Of a DNA stretch of 64,000 nt, positions 54,225-64,000 are shown piece after piece; the first letter of the stretch is position 1, and every line of letters begins with the position of its first letter. The translations under genes and the position numbers were made by a program. The DNA comes from Amphiura filiformis (taxonomy: Eukaryota > Echinodermata > Ophiuroidea > Amphilepidida > Amphiuridae), in the NCBI RefSeq assembly GCF_039555335.1, contig NC_092628.1:71081706-71145705 (forward strand), written 5' to 3'. The notes beneath the pieces were generated by a model that saw only the letters and a program-made list of their open reading frames with translations, was not told the DNA's origin and ran no database searches.

Positions 54225-56245
54225 ATACACCTTTTTGCTATGAAATTGATTTTCTCGGTCAAATATAAAGCAATATTTTTTTTTCTTCAGTAATGTCAGT
54301 TAAAAACATAGTGCTTGGATATAATTTTTTTTTAAATTATGGTGTTAAAATTAAGCATCAAATTGTGCATTTTAGTGTGATATTTTTGATTTTTATAGGC
54401 CTTTAGTTTGCCCATGAGCTTTTTACGGAATTCATTTTTAGCGTCTCAAACTAATATAGTTTGCTAAAGAAAGATATTTCCCACCTCTGTAAGGCACATC
54501 GTGGGGTCTGTATATTATACTTTTGTCAGAATTTCCGTTTTTATTTTACCCTTTTTCCCTTCATGCTCCGAAAATGTCAAACTCAGCACTTTATCTCGAG
54601 AGCAACCAGCAGAAATAATCAATATTTCCATTGTTGCCATCAAGGTCACTTTTCCATTGAAAGCAAGGATTGCCCGACCAGCGATTTGGTAGCCCAAATC
54701 CCCAATTGGGTGTTCTGGTAAATGAGGTGAATTTTGGAAATTTGCTCCCGTGATAGCCTGCTATTTCAATTTATAGGGCAGGTGGATTCCATGATTATGA
54801 AAACCATTTTGTCTGTTTGTTTGTTTGTTTGTTTATTTACCTAGGATGAGGTCCGTGGGAAAATCCACTCTCCAAACTTAGAAAAATTAGCATGTTATTA
54901 TAGGGGATTTTAATTTTCTGTCCCTCCTATCTCCAGGTGAATTTTGTATGACCCCAACTCCCCACCCCCACCCCATCACGGGTTGGCATTTTCATTACAC
55001 CCTTCGGATTTGTGTTCGGGTTTGTTTTTAATTTGACATGTAGGCCTATTTGTCATAATTTTGCACTATAGAACCTACTTTCTAGCTATAGCCGTGCTAT
55101 ATAAATATTATTATGTACCGGTATGTAATATTATGTACGCCTATGGGGGTGGGGTGGGTGCAGAGGTGTGTGAGGTGGGTAGTGGGGGTGTAGGTAGGGG
55201 TGGTACTCAACACATTTTAACCATGCCTTTCAATGCAAGGCTCATTGTTGCCACAAATGTTTTTTCATTTAGGTCATTTAATAGGTTTTTATAAACTTCC
55301 ATGTTTAACCTTGTATTGTTTGGGCTGCTTCATTATGACTTTCTGTGAGTTTCCAAAAGCAATTTCAAACAAACACAAACAAGAGGCACCATACCCAGTC
55401 ACCTTCATGACAATTGAAACATTAAGTATTAACATCCAAGTTATTCTGTTTTAGGCAAGCAATTTTTAATTAATTGCTTGAACAGGTTTTTGTTTAAAAA
55501 CAAAAACCTGTTTAAATTAACAATGATAATGAAGGCACAATCTCTTCCGATGAGGAACTCAAAGCGCGTAAAGCACGAAATTGACAAGCAAACATAAAAA
55601 CAATCAATTTACAAAGATTGGTTTTAAGCTGGCGTTTAAATAACGAAAGTCTGGGGATGTTACGAAGGTTATTTGGAAGTGTGTTCGAAACAATTTGCTT
55701 GATAAAACATACAGTGTAATATTTATGTTTTGTAAATGAAAGTTATATTTAAAATATTGCCCAATTGCATGTAAGATTGTTGATTTTTTTTACCAAATGT
55801 TGGGCAAAGTTGGGAAGACCTGGGAATTTCTTTGCTATATTGAAGTTCTGGCAACACTGTACGCAGGCCGGGCACCCAGAGATATCGATCCACAATGCTA
55901 GTAGCCTCAGATTTCACGCGTTGATTTTGAAAAATTTTCAGCCAGCAGTAAAAAATGGTGAAATCAAAACGGAAATTCTGACAAAACTATGATATATCGC
56001 TCCCGGGATGTGCGTTAGAAAGTTGGGAAAAATCCTTCATTAGCGAACTATATTACTTTGAAAAGCTAAAATGTTGATCCAAAAAAAGGCTCGAATGACT
56101 GAATTTCACGCCTAAGTTTAACACTAGGATTTGAAAAAAAAATACAGTATCAAGCATTACAGTTTTTCCTGACATATTTACTGAAAAAATGAAAATTATT
56201 GCTTTTCATCTGGCCGAGAAAATTAATTTTACATTGAAAAGGTGT
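54225..56245. repeat. 2-kb composite with degenerate long inverted ends
   Basis: The left arm (about 54225-54540) and right arm (about 55960-56245) are diverged inverted copies (for example TACACCTTTTT / TTTTCTCGG words and CAGAATTTCCGTTTT / AAAACGGAAATTCTG). Between them lie a (GTTT)n run (about 54814-54836), G-rich DNA (55145-55200) and a near-perfect hairpin AACAGGTTTTTGTTT / AACAAAAACCTGTT at 55481-55516. Confidence 0.55.
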
Positions 56246-56302
56246 AACTCAAAATTTTGCTCATTTCAACACCAAATTCGATCGTTTGTATTGCCTCATT
56301 AA

Positions 56303-57291
56303 GGAATCTAAAATGAGCGTTTATTGCGTTCGACAGTATTTTTTGTGGGACATGAGAGCACCTCAGACCTATCGAATTGCATTCTGAATCTGAAGCATGT
56401 CTTTCTGATATCAAATAATTTTCATTTTTGAAAATCACAATATAATACAAATTTTATGACAAATTATAAAAATTTGATATTTTTCAAATTTTGATATATA
56501 ACAGTCCTTGAAGTAAATTATATAAATCTAATGACATAATTCTTAAAGTGTATGTAGCAGGGAGGAAAAGCCGACGGTCAATTGAAAATTTTGACCTTTC
56601 ATATTGAAGATATGGATTTTTTTCCCAAAAAGACCTAATTTTTTGGTGTTTTGGGGAAAAAAATCCATATCTTCAATAGGAAAGGTCAAAATTTTCAATT
56701 GATCGTCGGCTTTTCATCCCACCTACATACACTTTAAGTATAAATCATCAGATTTATAAAGTTTACTTCAAGTACTGTTAAATATCAAAAATATAAATTT
56801 TTAATGATTTGCCATAAAATGTGTATTAAAGGGGCATTTCGTGATCCACAGCCTCATCCCCCACTTTTCTCAAAAAAAAGTTGAGATTTTTATATCACTG
56901 GAAACCTCTGGCTACATAATGTTTATGTACAAAATATTTCTTGCAGATTAATTCGTTTTGCAAAGATATCGTGAAATTGGTGCACCAGAACGAAATTACA
57001 AAGCATTGTCTATGGAGCAGTGTAATACACATAATCATGCATAACTCGCAAAACGCAAAATCGGAATCAACTGAAATTTTGGGAATAGGCTTTTTCGTGG
57101 ATATGTACTGAAAAATGTCATAAAAAGAGGATGCTAGGATCACGTAAACACTCCTTTAAATTGCGAATTTCAAAAAATCAAAATTATTTGATATCAGAAT
57201 GACATTCTCCGTATTCAGAATGCAATTCGATATGTCTGATGTGCTCTAATGTCCCACAATAAATACTGTCCAAACATTCATACCCCAGCCC
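56303..57291. mobile_element. Foldback element with TTAA ends, split by another MITE
   Basis: Two long arms (56303-56615 and 56650-57291) are inverted copies around a short loop near 56630. The strongest pairing is near the centre (GAAGATATGGATTTTTTTCC and its complement; AAAGCCGACG / CGTCGGCTTT). TTAA at 56299-56302 and 57292-57295. The right arm is interrupted by 56830-57155; without it the element is about 660 bp. Confidence 0.75.
56830..57155. mobile_element. 326-bp TTAA-flanked MITE nested in the foldback arm
   Basis: TIRs AGGGGCATTTCGTGATCC / AGGAGTGTTTACGTGATCC; TTAA at 56826-56829 and 57156-57159. The uninterrupted left arm of the host shows the empty site. Confidence 0.82.
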
Positions 57292-57497
57292 TTAAATGAC
57301 TAAGTGAGCCTTGTACAACAATAGGGCCATTGTTGACCACCATTCAGAGTGTATGTGTGCTATGAAGTAATAGTATCAAAGATTTCACTGTTAATTTTGA
57401 CATGTGATCTCATAAAATGCCAAGTTCTGAATACTTCGACAGAATGCATGACGTAAACTGATCAATGTGTTTTTGTTAACTGTCACAAAATGTATTT

Positions 57498-57662
57498 CTA
57501 ATCTTCCTTCCAATAATCAGAATCGGGGTATCTTTCACGCAACTTTTGAATTTTTTTCCTCTCGCTTGCTGCAAGTCTCCTACGTTTTCTCAACTCCTGC
57601 TCCATCCATTCACGTATAAAAGGAAGCATGTAGCGACCATACTTCTTTCTTTTGGTAGCAGC
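57498..57662 (-). CDS. MRPL47: MRPL47 last exon (basic C-terminus)
   Basis: Acceptor ctttcatgatag, 54 codons and TAG at 57498-57500. It is very basic ([33 protein letters not shown]) and ends [10 protein letters not shown], as expected for the rRNA-binding C-terminal extension. A TA-flanked MITE lies in the intron just upstream (57893-58102). Confidence 0.87.
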   Translation of the reverse strand, partial: AATKRKKYGRYMLPFIREWMEQELRKRRRLAASERKKIQKLRERYPDSDYWKED

Positions 57663-60600
57663 CTATCATGAAAGAAAAGAAATTGAAATTATTTAATAGG
57701 TGACTGACTTCTTTATTCTAATTACTTCAAATAATAACTTTCTTTTTGGAACCAAAAATGTACTCCCCAGGGGTGCAAAAGTGTAAAGTCCAAAGCAAAA
57801 TAGAGTTGATGTAGGTGCTTAAGAAATACAACAGTAAGTTTTGATCAAGTCACTTTTTATACATTGAATGTCTAACTGTTGCAATCTTTTTATGTGACAC
57901 GATCTGGTCCATGGAGGCCAAAGGCGGCAAATTCGAAATTGAGATTTAAGGCAAAAATATGGAGTAAAAAACAATAAAATAAATACATAAGAAAATAGAT
58001 ATCACAAAACCTCATAACTTTAGAATCAAGTATGCTACACCTTTGGTGTTTTCAGTATACGATAGCCTAATATTTGGCCCCCATGGACCAGATCATGTCA
58101 CATATGATGAGGAATATATAAGTTTTTCACTACTGTATAATAACTGTGTACTTATTTAACCAGTTAAGAATAAGTTCATTATTTTACTAATTTCTTGAAA
58201 AAAGCCAAAAACATGCATTTTTGGCATGTTTTATAACAATCAAGTCACAAAAATCGAAGACTTGGAACAAGTCTAAGCATTCAAAATCTTGAGTATATGC
58301 CAAAATTTTACTCAAATTTTCACTTTTTTGTGTTACTTTAATTAAATGGTTGGTTATAAGAATGAAACATGTCTTTCCCAAAAATTAGAATGCATAAACT
58401 GAAATGAGTCAATAGTATAAGTCTTTGGGCTTGATTGTCACAGAATACCCTAAAAATGCATTTTTTGGCCCTTATTTCCAAAAATTGGTCAAAGATTGGG
58501 ATTTAGTTATGTTTCATTTGGCAAAACAGGATAATATTTTTTTTTTTAATTAGTGCTGTATTTTTCTGGAATAGGGAGTAGTTACAGCCCTTCAAACATG
58601 AGTTTACTTCTTTTTGACTCGGTCTGTAGTATAATCAAATCTCTCTTCCTGTTTTTATTCCGACCGAAGGATTTTGGGCTAAAATGCATTAAGCAGGCCT
58701 TTTGCCCAAACTCAATTTCTAGTGAGCGATTTTCCACTCGCCATAGACACTAAATATCACTCGCTGCGAATCTACCAAAATCAGCCATCGAATCAGTCAA
58801 TTCAGCATTTAATCGATTCTGTGCCCCCTCCAAGTGGCAGAATTCAAAAAGTTTAGCGTGTTTCGCACACATTTCAACGTAAATACATAAATGCCGTTTT
58901 AAGACTGATGGTCTACTTGATCATACCCAAATAAGTGTTATTTTTGAAAATTCGACCACTCACCTAGCATCATGCTAGCGAGTGATTACCACTCGCCTTT
59001 AAAATCTAGACTGCAAGGCCTGATTAAGTATTTTCCACACAGTCAGTATTCCATGGGCCTTCAATATTTACGCTAAAAACTGATCAAACCATTTTGAAAT
59101 TTCTTATGAACAAAAACCTCATTAGAAGCACTGGTTCCAATATACTACTTACATATTTGTTCATATGCTGAGGAAGTATGTATTCCTTTGGCCTCACAAA
59201 TCGTTTGAAACCAAAGGGTGTATACTGCCAGCGACCAGGGTGCAATTCCCTCTGTCCTGTGTTCAGTAGATTAAGTGCTTCATCCCGCTCCTTCACAACT
59301 TGTTTCAGGTTCTGCATAGATTCCACTACCTGGTGCACATCACAAACAAAATCAAACATACATACAGAATATTAAGGATTGATATCATAAGCACATTTCT
59401 TTCTTTCTCTTTCTTTCTTCTTTTTTTTTTCTTTTGAAGTCCCCCCCTTTTTTTTTTTTTTTTGACACCCTGGGTGCATGAACACATGCACAATTGCATG
59501 AAAATCCCAGTATGGTGGGTTTCTCATAGCATAAACGTGACTGTATACATAGTTTTGAGTTCTATCAGTCAAATTCAGTACGTACATGCTGTATGGGACG
59601 GTCATACACACATCAAAGGATCGTACCATAGCACAACCAATGGAGTGACACGCATTGGCTACATCGGTGCTGGTAGTAAATTCAAATTTTCTTTGCTGTA
59701 CCTCAGTTGTTCGGCTCAAAATTAAAAGGGGATATATCTGATAATAAATACTAACATTTTATGGCACAGAAATTCTAATTTAATTTGTATGGAAATATTA
59801 CAACATAGTGTGGTGGCTAGTCTTACCTTATCTAATCTATCTGGACTTGGCATGAATACTTTCAGTCTTTCAGCCTCCTCTTCCATTGTCATCAACATGT
59901 TACGTTCCTTCAACAGGACATACCTGCAGAGAAGTTCAAAGTTATCGATGAGTTATTTTACTCTTCTGTAGATTTTGCTTCAAGAGTCAATTTAAAGTAA
60001 TCGGTTGGTCCTCGCCTCCTCACTCCCAGAAATAAATGTGCCAGATTATCAGACAAATCAATTGGTGGTTAAGGGTACACAATGTATTCTTGGTCGAAGC
60101 AGCCAAAAAACTTGATTTTCATTATCATAATGAAAATCAATTTTTTCAATATATATTATTGAAAAATAACACTTTGATGTTTTGCAAAAGTTCATTCTAC
60201 AAATCATATACTTTGAAAACTTGCTTGAATTATTGTTGTTTATGAATTATGTATGTTTTACAAAACAAAAGTGTTGTTGTTTCAGCCCTCTTTACAACAT
60301 AACTCAAGAACCACGGGGCATACAAAAATATATGTGATATTTGAATTCTTCTACACACTCGCTATGAAATGATCAATGCAAATTTTGCCAAATCTCACTA
60401 CCATTCGCAAGATGCTGTGAACTACCAAATCACAACAGTTTAAAATAGTTGCTAATCTTAAGTTTACCCAATAGTTAATAGCATGAATTAGATACATTTA
60501 TATACCAAAGTAATTCCATATACATTACTTTCTTTGTTATGTGTACTTGCATGTAGGGGATACCAAAATATTCATTGACAATACTTCACAACTTGGGAGA

Positions 60601-61127
60601 CACTTTGCACACTTATTTGATGTTGTTAAGTTTTTCTTACCATAATTTGTGTAGTGTAACATTGTCTTTCAATCTTAGCTCCTCCACTTTCCATTCCCTT
60701 CCTGTGTTGAAAAATACAAGAGACAACCATTTGAACAATTACGTGTTGAGAAAGAAAATTTGTGAGTGTGAAACACCACCAAACACACTTTCTGGCAGTA
60801 CTTTTTTGAGTGTCAACGTTTTTATCAATATATATTCTGGTGTATTCCACATTGGCCAAAATGTTGTTTGTGGTACATGGTATTAAGCGATAATTATATG
60901 GTACTAATATTTCCTACCTACATGTACTATAATTTACCAGATTTTGCCCACTATGGTTGTGGTATTTACCCACCAAACCAACAATGTAAACAACAGCATA
61001 CATACCTGATTTCACTTTATCTTCTCCTAAATTTTTCTTATCCTCAAAGAACTCTTCCAATCCATGTGATATTGGACTGGTATGAAGTAGTGTTTGTGAT
61101 AATGATGGTTTGACAGCCAACAGTAAC
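57498..61127 (-). CDS. MRPL47: 39S mitochondrial ribosomal protein L47 (uL29m), five exons, first exon not found
   Basis: MRPL47 is the uL29 protein of the mitochondrial large ribosomal subunit. Exons in transcription order: 61006-61127, 60641-60701, 59827-59923, 59153-59329, 57498-57662; all junctions are GT-AG and phases agree, giving about 206 aa. Recognised blocks against human MRPL47: [20 protein letters not shown] with [50 protein letters not shown]. After that comes a lineage-specific stretch ([22 protein letters not shown]) and a basic C-terminus ([12 protein letters not shown]...ELRKRRRL...DYWKED). The start Met and mitochondrial presequence must be in an upstream exon beyond 61127, not recognised. 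Family assignment is secure. Confidence 0.92.
57893..58102. mobile_element. 210-bp TA-flanked MITE (copy 2), MRPL47 intron
   Basis: Same family as 25087-25329, in inverted orientation: TGTGACACGATCTGGTCCAT ends, TA on both sides (57891-57892, 58103-58104). Confidence 0.83.
58190..58577. repeat. Half-copy of the 52.9-kb element
   Basis: Inverted and diverged copy of about 52950-53340, ending TGCTGTATTTTTCTGGAATA GGGAGTAG. It lies in the last MRPL47 intron. Confidence 0.6.
59153..59329 (-). CDS. MRPL47: MRPL47 exon ([22 protein letters not shown])
   Basis: Acceptor gtgatgtgcaccag and donor AAATAT|gtaagt, 59 codons, phase 0 both sides. It matches human [25 protein letters not shown] and continues into a conserved aromatic/basic segment ending ILPQHMNKY. 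Confidence 0.92.
59395..59465. repeat. Pyrimidine microsatellite (CTTT/T runs)
   Basis: TTTCTTTCTTTC followed by T, C and T homopolymers. On the minus strand this is A/G-rich and might be the tail of a retrocopy; nothing else supports that. Confidence 0.7.
59575..59810. repeat. Diverged copy of the 22.5-23.0 kb MITE interior
   Basis: It shares AAAGGATCGTACCATA, GCTGGTAGTAAATT, and AAAAGGGGATATATCTG with 22780-22990 in the same orientation. It lies in an MRPL47 intron. Confidence 0.65.
59827..59923 (-). CDS. MRPL47: MRPL47 exon ([10 protein letters not shown]...MPSPDRLDK)
   Basis: Acceptor cttctctgcag and donor GATAAG|gtaaga, 97 bp. It encodes [20 protein letters not shown] and [10 protein letters not shown], the uL29 helical core and the most diagnostic MRPL47 block. 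Confidence 0.93.
59930..60640 (-). other. MRPL47 intron
   Basis: GT-AG intron (59924-60640) without recognised element except a perfect AT-rich hairpin TTGATTTTCATTA / TAATGAAAATCAA at about 60111-60141. Confidence 0.6.
60641..60701 (-). CDS. MRPL47: MRPL47 exon ([17 protein letters not shown])
   Basis: A 61-bp exon with acceptor ttttcaacacag and donor TTATG|gtaaga. It encodes [21 protein letters not shown] across the junctions, matching the W..QQLRNKS..DLHKLW block of human MRPL47. Confidence 0.88.
61006..61127 (-). CDS. MRPL47: MRPL47 exon ([17 protein letters not shown])
   Basis: Acceptor (minus strand) cattttgttacag, donor ATCAG|gtatgt. It encodes ...[28 protein letters not shown], the mature N-terminus conserved in animal MRPL47. 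It needs two bases from an upstream exon, so it is not the first coding exon. Confidence 0.9.
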
Positions 61128-61440
61128 CTGTAACAAAATGGACAACCCTTAAATTATGATTGATAACACGTTTGTAAAAGATTATCATTCATGTATTAAG
61201 GTTACACAAAGAAACGTATAAAAAACGTATAAAACATGTATAAAGTTGTTCTCTAAAACAGAGTTTTCTCAGTAATCAAATATCGCAGTGAGTGAAATGT
61301 TGGTGCATTGGATGTAGCTTAACATTTTTTTGTGTGATATACAAATTTTTAGAATAAATTTGAAAATCCTTCGTTTAAAGCCTTTTTACGCACCATGTTC
61401 ACAAGATCAACAATGCATTCCATGACGTTTTTTCAAATGT
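61128..61440. other. Upstream of the first recognised MRPL47 exon
   Basis: It should contain intron, and perhaps the first exon, of MRPL47. A minus-strand ATG run near 61393-61422 precedes a possible donor (gtgcgt), but the phase does not fit the next exon. Confidence 0.4.
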
Positions 61441-61442
61441 GC

Positions 61443-63010
61443 GCCAGGGGCGTTTATTCTTCCGTTAATCGCCCCCAAAGGGGAGGGAATAATTTTACTC
61501 CTTTGGGGAAGAATTTTGCATTAAAAAAAAAAAAAAAAAGAGAGGGAAAAACAGAAGAAAGTCAACAGGATTCAAGGAAGATAAAAAGTGAAATTAACTC
61601 ATTTGGGGAAAAATGTATAACTGGAACATGTATTATTATGTTTTATGGTATTTTTGGAATGAAATAGATGGTCACTGGCTGGCAGTGACTGCTCTACAGG
61701 GTGGGTGAATTCATCAAGTGTCATTTAGGGAAGAATTGTAATGGGTACATAACATTAACATACATGAAGTGGTCCCTTGGCTTTTACCCATTCCCATCCC
61801 AAAAATAATTATTTGAGGGAAACCATGGACTTTATCATAAAACAGGGAAAAGTTGGGTCAGTTATTCTTCCCTGCCTGGGCAATAGTGGTCATTTTGCAC
61901 ACTAAGATTAAGGGAGCTCTGCTTTGCATATATATTTCATACAAAATCCATTTTCTTTTTAGTTTGGACATCTGCCTATCTAGGGAAGCATTTTGGATTC
62001 TAAGGGAAGAACCATCAATTAGTTAACAGCTCTATTGTCCAAGTTTCAGATCCAAATCCTTGATTATTCTTCCCTAGATGCAATAGTTCAGTGGCATTCT
62101 CCGAACTCTGCAACAGAAGAATTTTAATTTTAAGGCTTTATAAATCAGGGGCTGAAAACGCAAAAAGAGCTGAAAACGCAAAAACCAGATAGCAAAAAGC
62201 TGAAAACACCTAGCAAAAAGCTGCAATTTGGGAAGATCCTATACTTTTATACAGAGCAAGTGTACTGGTACGAAAAAAAGCTGAAAATCAAAACAAAAAA
62301 GCTGAACTCTCACACCCCTGTAAATAATAAATCACAGCTAGCTCTGAAAATAATAAAGAGCCTAGAGGTGTTTACCAGCCTGTCTTCCCTTTGAACCATT
62401 AGCCCTTAGATGCAATGGTTCAATGTCCAGATTATACCATCTAGAAAATAATTTGATGTTTTTAGGGAAGATAGAATAGAACAACTTACAATACACCTAT
62501 GCTCAGTCTGGGAATGGAGGGAACAAGAAAATACGAAAAAATACATAGCACCCGGGGGAAGCACTCGAATATGAAAGTGACATACCTGTGCCCACCAGCG
62601 TATGAAACTAGGGGTCTATCTATTTTCAGAAAAAAGGGGGTCATTCGGTGTTGCCAATGTCCAAAATGGAGTGATTTTGTTTGGGAGCGCCTAAAATTTC
62701 ACATCATTGACAATCAAAAATAGCTTTTTATCCAATTTTACAGTACAACATAGACAAAACTCATTTATTTTGCTGAAAATGTGTGTGAAGCGCGTCGAAA
62801 TTTCAATTTTGTTCAAGAAAGGGGGTCTACTGAAAAAACAGGGTCATTGGGTGTAGGATTGCCCCATCCCCGAGATAGCAACCAACCTAACATTTTCCCT
62901 TTTTGGTCCATTTTTGGGGTTTTCAGTTGGGGAAGAATCTGGGGACGGATGTGACACAGCGCGGTAGGGTGAGGGAATAATTTCAATTTTCTGGAAGAAT
63001 AGACACCCCT
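61443..63010. mobile_element. Probable composite hAT-like element, 1.57 kb
   Basis: Ends CAGGGGCGTTTATTCTTCC / CAGGGGTGTCTATTCTTCC face each other. Flanking GTGCGC words are similar but offset, so the TSD is unclear. Inside, GGGAAGAAT and ATTCTTCCCTA words are frequent, an AGCTGAAAA repeat runs at 62150-62300, and the GCACTCGAATATGAAAGTGA segment (62560) resembles a common metazoan dispersed repeat. Confidence 0.5.
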
Positions 63011-63560
63011 GAGTGTGCGCCCCGTATGAACTTTGACCTCTATTGATGATCCCACTTTTTTTTACTTATTATCAGTTATTAAAGCCCTTCTAGTTAATCA
63101 TCCAAAAAGTAAGATGGGATCTTGTTGGCGCACATTTTTATTGCTGGTCACAGTTCCACTTTGTGCTGTACATAGGCAAAATAATGGCAATTCGGCACAG
63201 TGTACTCAATTGAATAAGTGTGCCCACATAATCCCACTTTTTTTATACTTGCAATCAGTTATACATAAGCCCATTTAGCCAATCATCCAAAAAATAAGAT
63301 GGGATCATGTTGGCGCATATTTTTATTATGGGTCAAAGTTCCACTTTTGTGCTGCACATAGGCAAATAAGCGTCACTTTGGCACAAAGCTTGACCTTTGA
63401 CCTCTTTTATATTAGTGCGCCCACTTGATCCCAAGTAGCTGTTACTTTTTTTTGTCTACCAGTTGCCAAAGAAACTAGACGATGAAAAATAAAATTGGGA
63501 TCTTGTTGGCGCATCTTTTTGTGATGCAGTAAAAAGACCACATTGTGCTACGTGTCATTA
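63011..63560. repeat. Degenerate tandem repeat, three units of about 185-200 bp
   Basis: Units start GTGCGCCC / GTGCCCAC / GTGCGCCC at about 63017, 63221 and 63415 and each contains CCAAAAAGTAAGATGGGATC or similar followed by TTGTTGGCGCA (63120, 63304, 63502). Units have diverged strongly. Confidence 0.7.
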
Positions 63561-64000
63561 ATGAGGGGAAAAGAGGGCAATTATTGACATCCACAATGAG
63601 GCTAAGTCCATTTTCAAAAAATCAGAAAAATATGAAGATCAAGAGATCCCAAGCTAATTTTTTCAGTACTTGAAGAGAATTACCTCTTCTTTGATGAAAT
63701 GCTATTCGAAGAGTAATACAGGCATGTAAAAATGAAACTTACCATGGAGGCCTTTAATTTCAAACTTGTTCGGACTTGGGATCTTGATGGCGCAGCCCGT
63801 TATAATGCTTTGAAGTTTGCACAAGGGCGCTTTTCATCAAATTATTGGATTTGTTGATTTTGTGCGCCATCAAGATCCCAACTTTTTTTCTTGGTTTTTG
63901 TAATGTAACCATTTGGTACTTTAAAAAAAAGCAAAATGCAGGTTGGGATAATGTTGGCGCACAATGTTATGCACCTCCAAAGTTTACCATTTGCAAGTAT
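63561..64000. other. Further scattered GGGATCTTGxTGGCGCA words to the window end
   Basis: The core word recurs at about 63778, inverted at about 63860-63880, and at about 63945. No gene recognised. Confidence 0.55.

Noticed and set aside
61393..61422. First exon of MRPL47
   Set aside because: The ATG run ends in phase 0 at its possible donor, but the next exon needs two carried bases.

Overview
The window is AT-rich animal DNA from what looks like a marine deuterostome invertebrate (echinoderm or hemichordate grade). The evidence is short exons with GT-AG introns, metazoan orthologues, and a dense layer of non-LTR, BEL/Pao, hAT, Tc1/mariner, PIF/Harbinger-like, TTAA-targeting and 9-bp-TSD elements. 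The species assignment is inference; no taxon-specific marker is present.

Layout. 1-5.5 kb: a 427-bp PIF/Harbinger-like MITE whose right inverted repeat was hit by a 4.8-kb L1/Tx1-type LINE with a 15-bp target duplication and broken ORFs. 5.5-9.0 kb: intergenic DNA with a 9-bp-TSD MITE. 9.0-18.5 kb: a frame-broken BEL/Pao LTR retrotransposon on the minus strand between 435-bp direct repeats; the left repeat carries a 173-bp hAT MITE. 18.5-22.3 kb: a cluster of small DNA transposons and a LINE tail. 22.3-46.6 kb: PEX5 (peroxisomal PTS1 import receptor), plus strand, 14 exons plus two alternative terminal exons, about 638 aa. 46.6-57.5 kb: no gene, many inverted-repeat elements. 57.5-61.1 kb: MRPL47 (mitochondrial ribosomal protein uL29m), minus strand, five exons; the first exon was not found. 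61.1-64 kb: repeats only.

The outstanding feature is in PEX5 exon 12. A 146-bp segment made of the 3' part of this TPR-coding exon, ending exactly at its 5' splice site, is repeated head-to-tail 79 times (native copy plus 78) over 11.5 kb. Every copy ends in the same AG|GTGAGTTAT donor, and no copy has the native acceptor. The unit is not a multiple of three, so reading through the first donor meets a TGA at once, yet all five common variable positions in the unit are synonymous third-codon positions in the PEX5 frame. The array appears to have started from a 6-bp microhomology (AGTTAT) between the exon and the intron start. Using only the first donor gives a normal PEX5 mRNA with a 12.4-kb intron.

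A second notable feature is a pair of equal-length, same-phase terminal exons in PEX5 (45079-45280 and 46424-46625), about 65% identical, predicting two receptor isoforms that differ only in the C-terminal helices. PEX5 and MRPL47 are convergent and functionally unrelated apart from both serving organelles.
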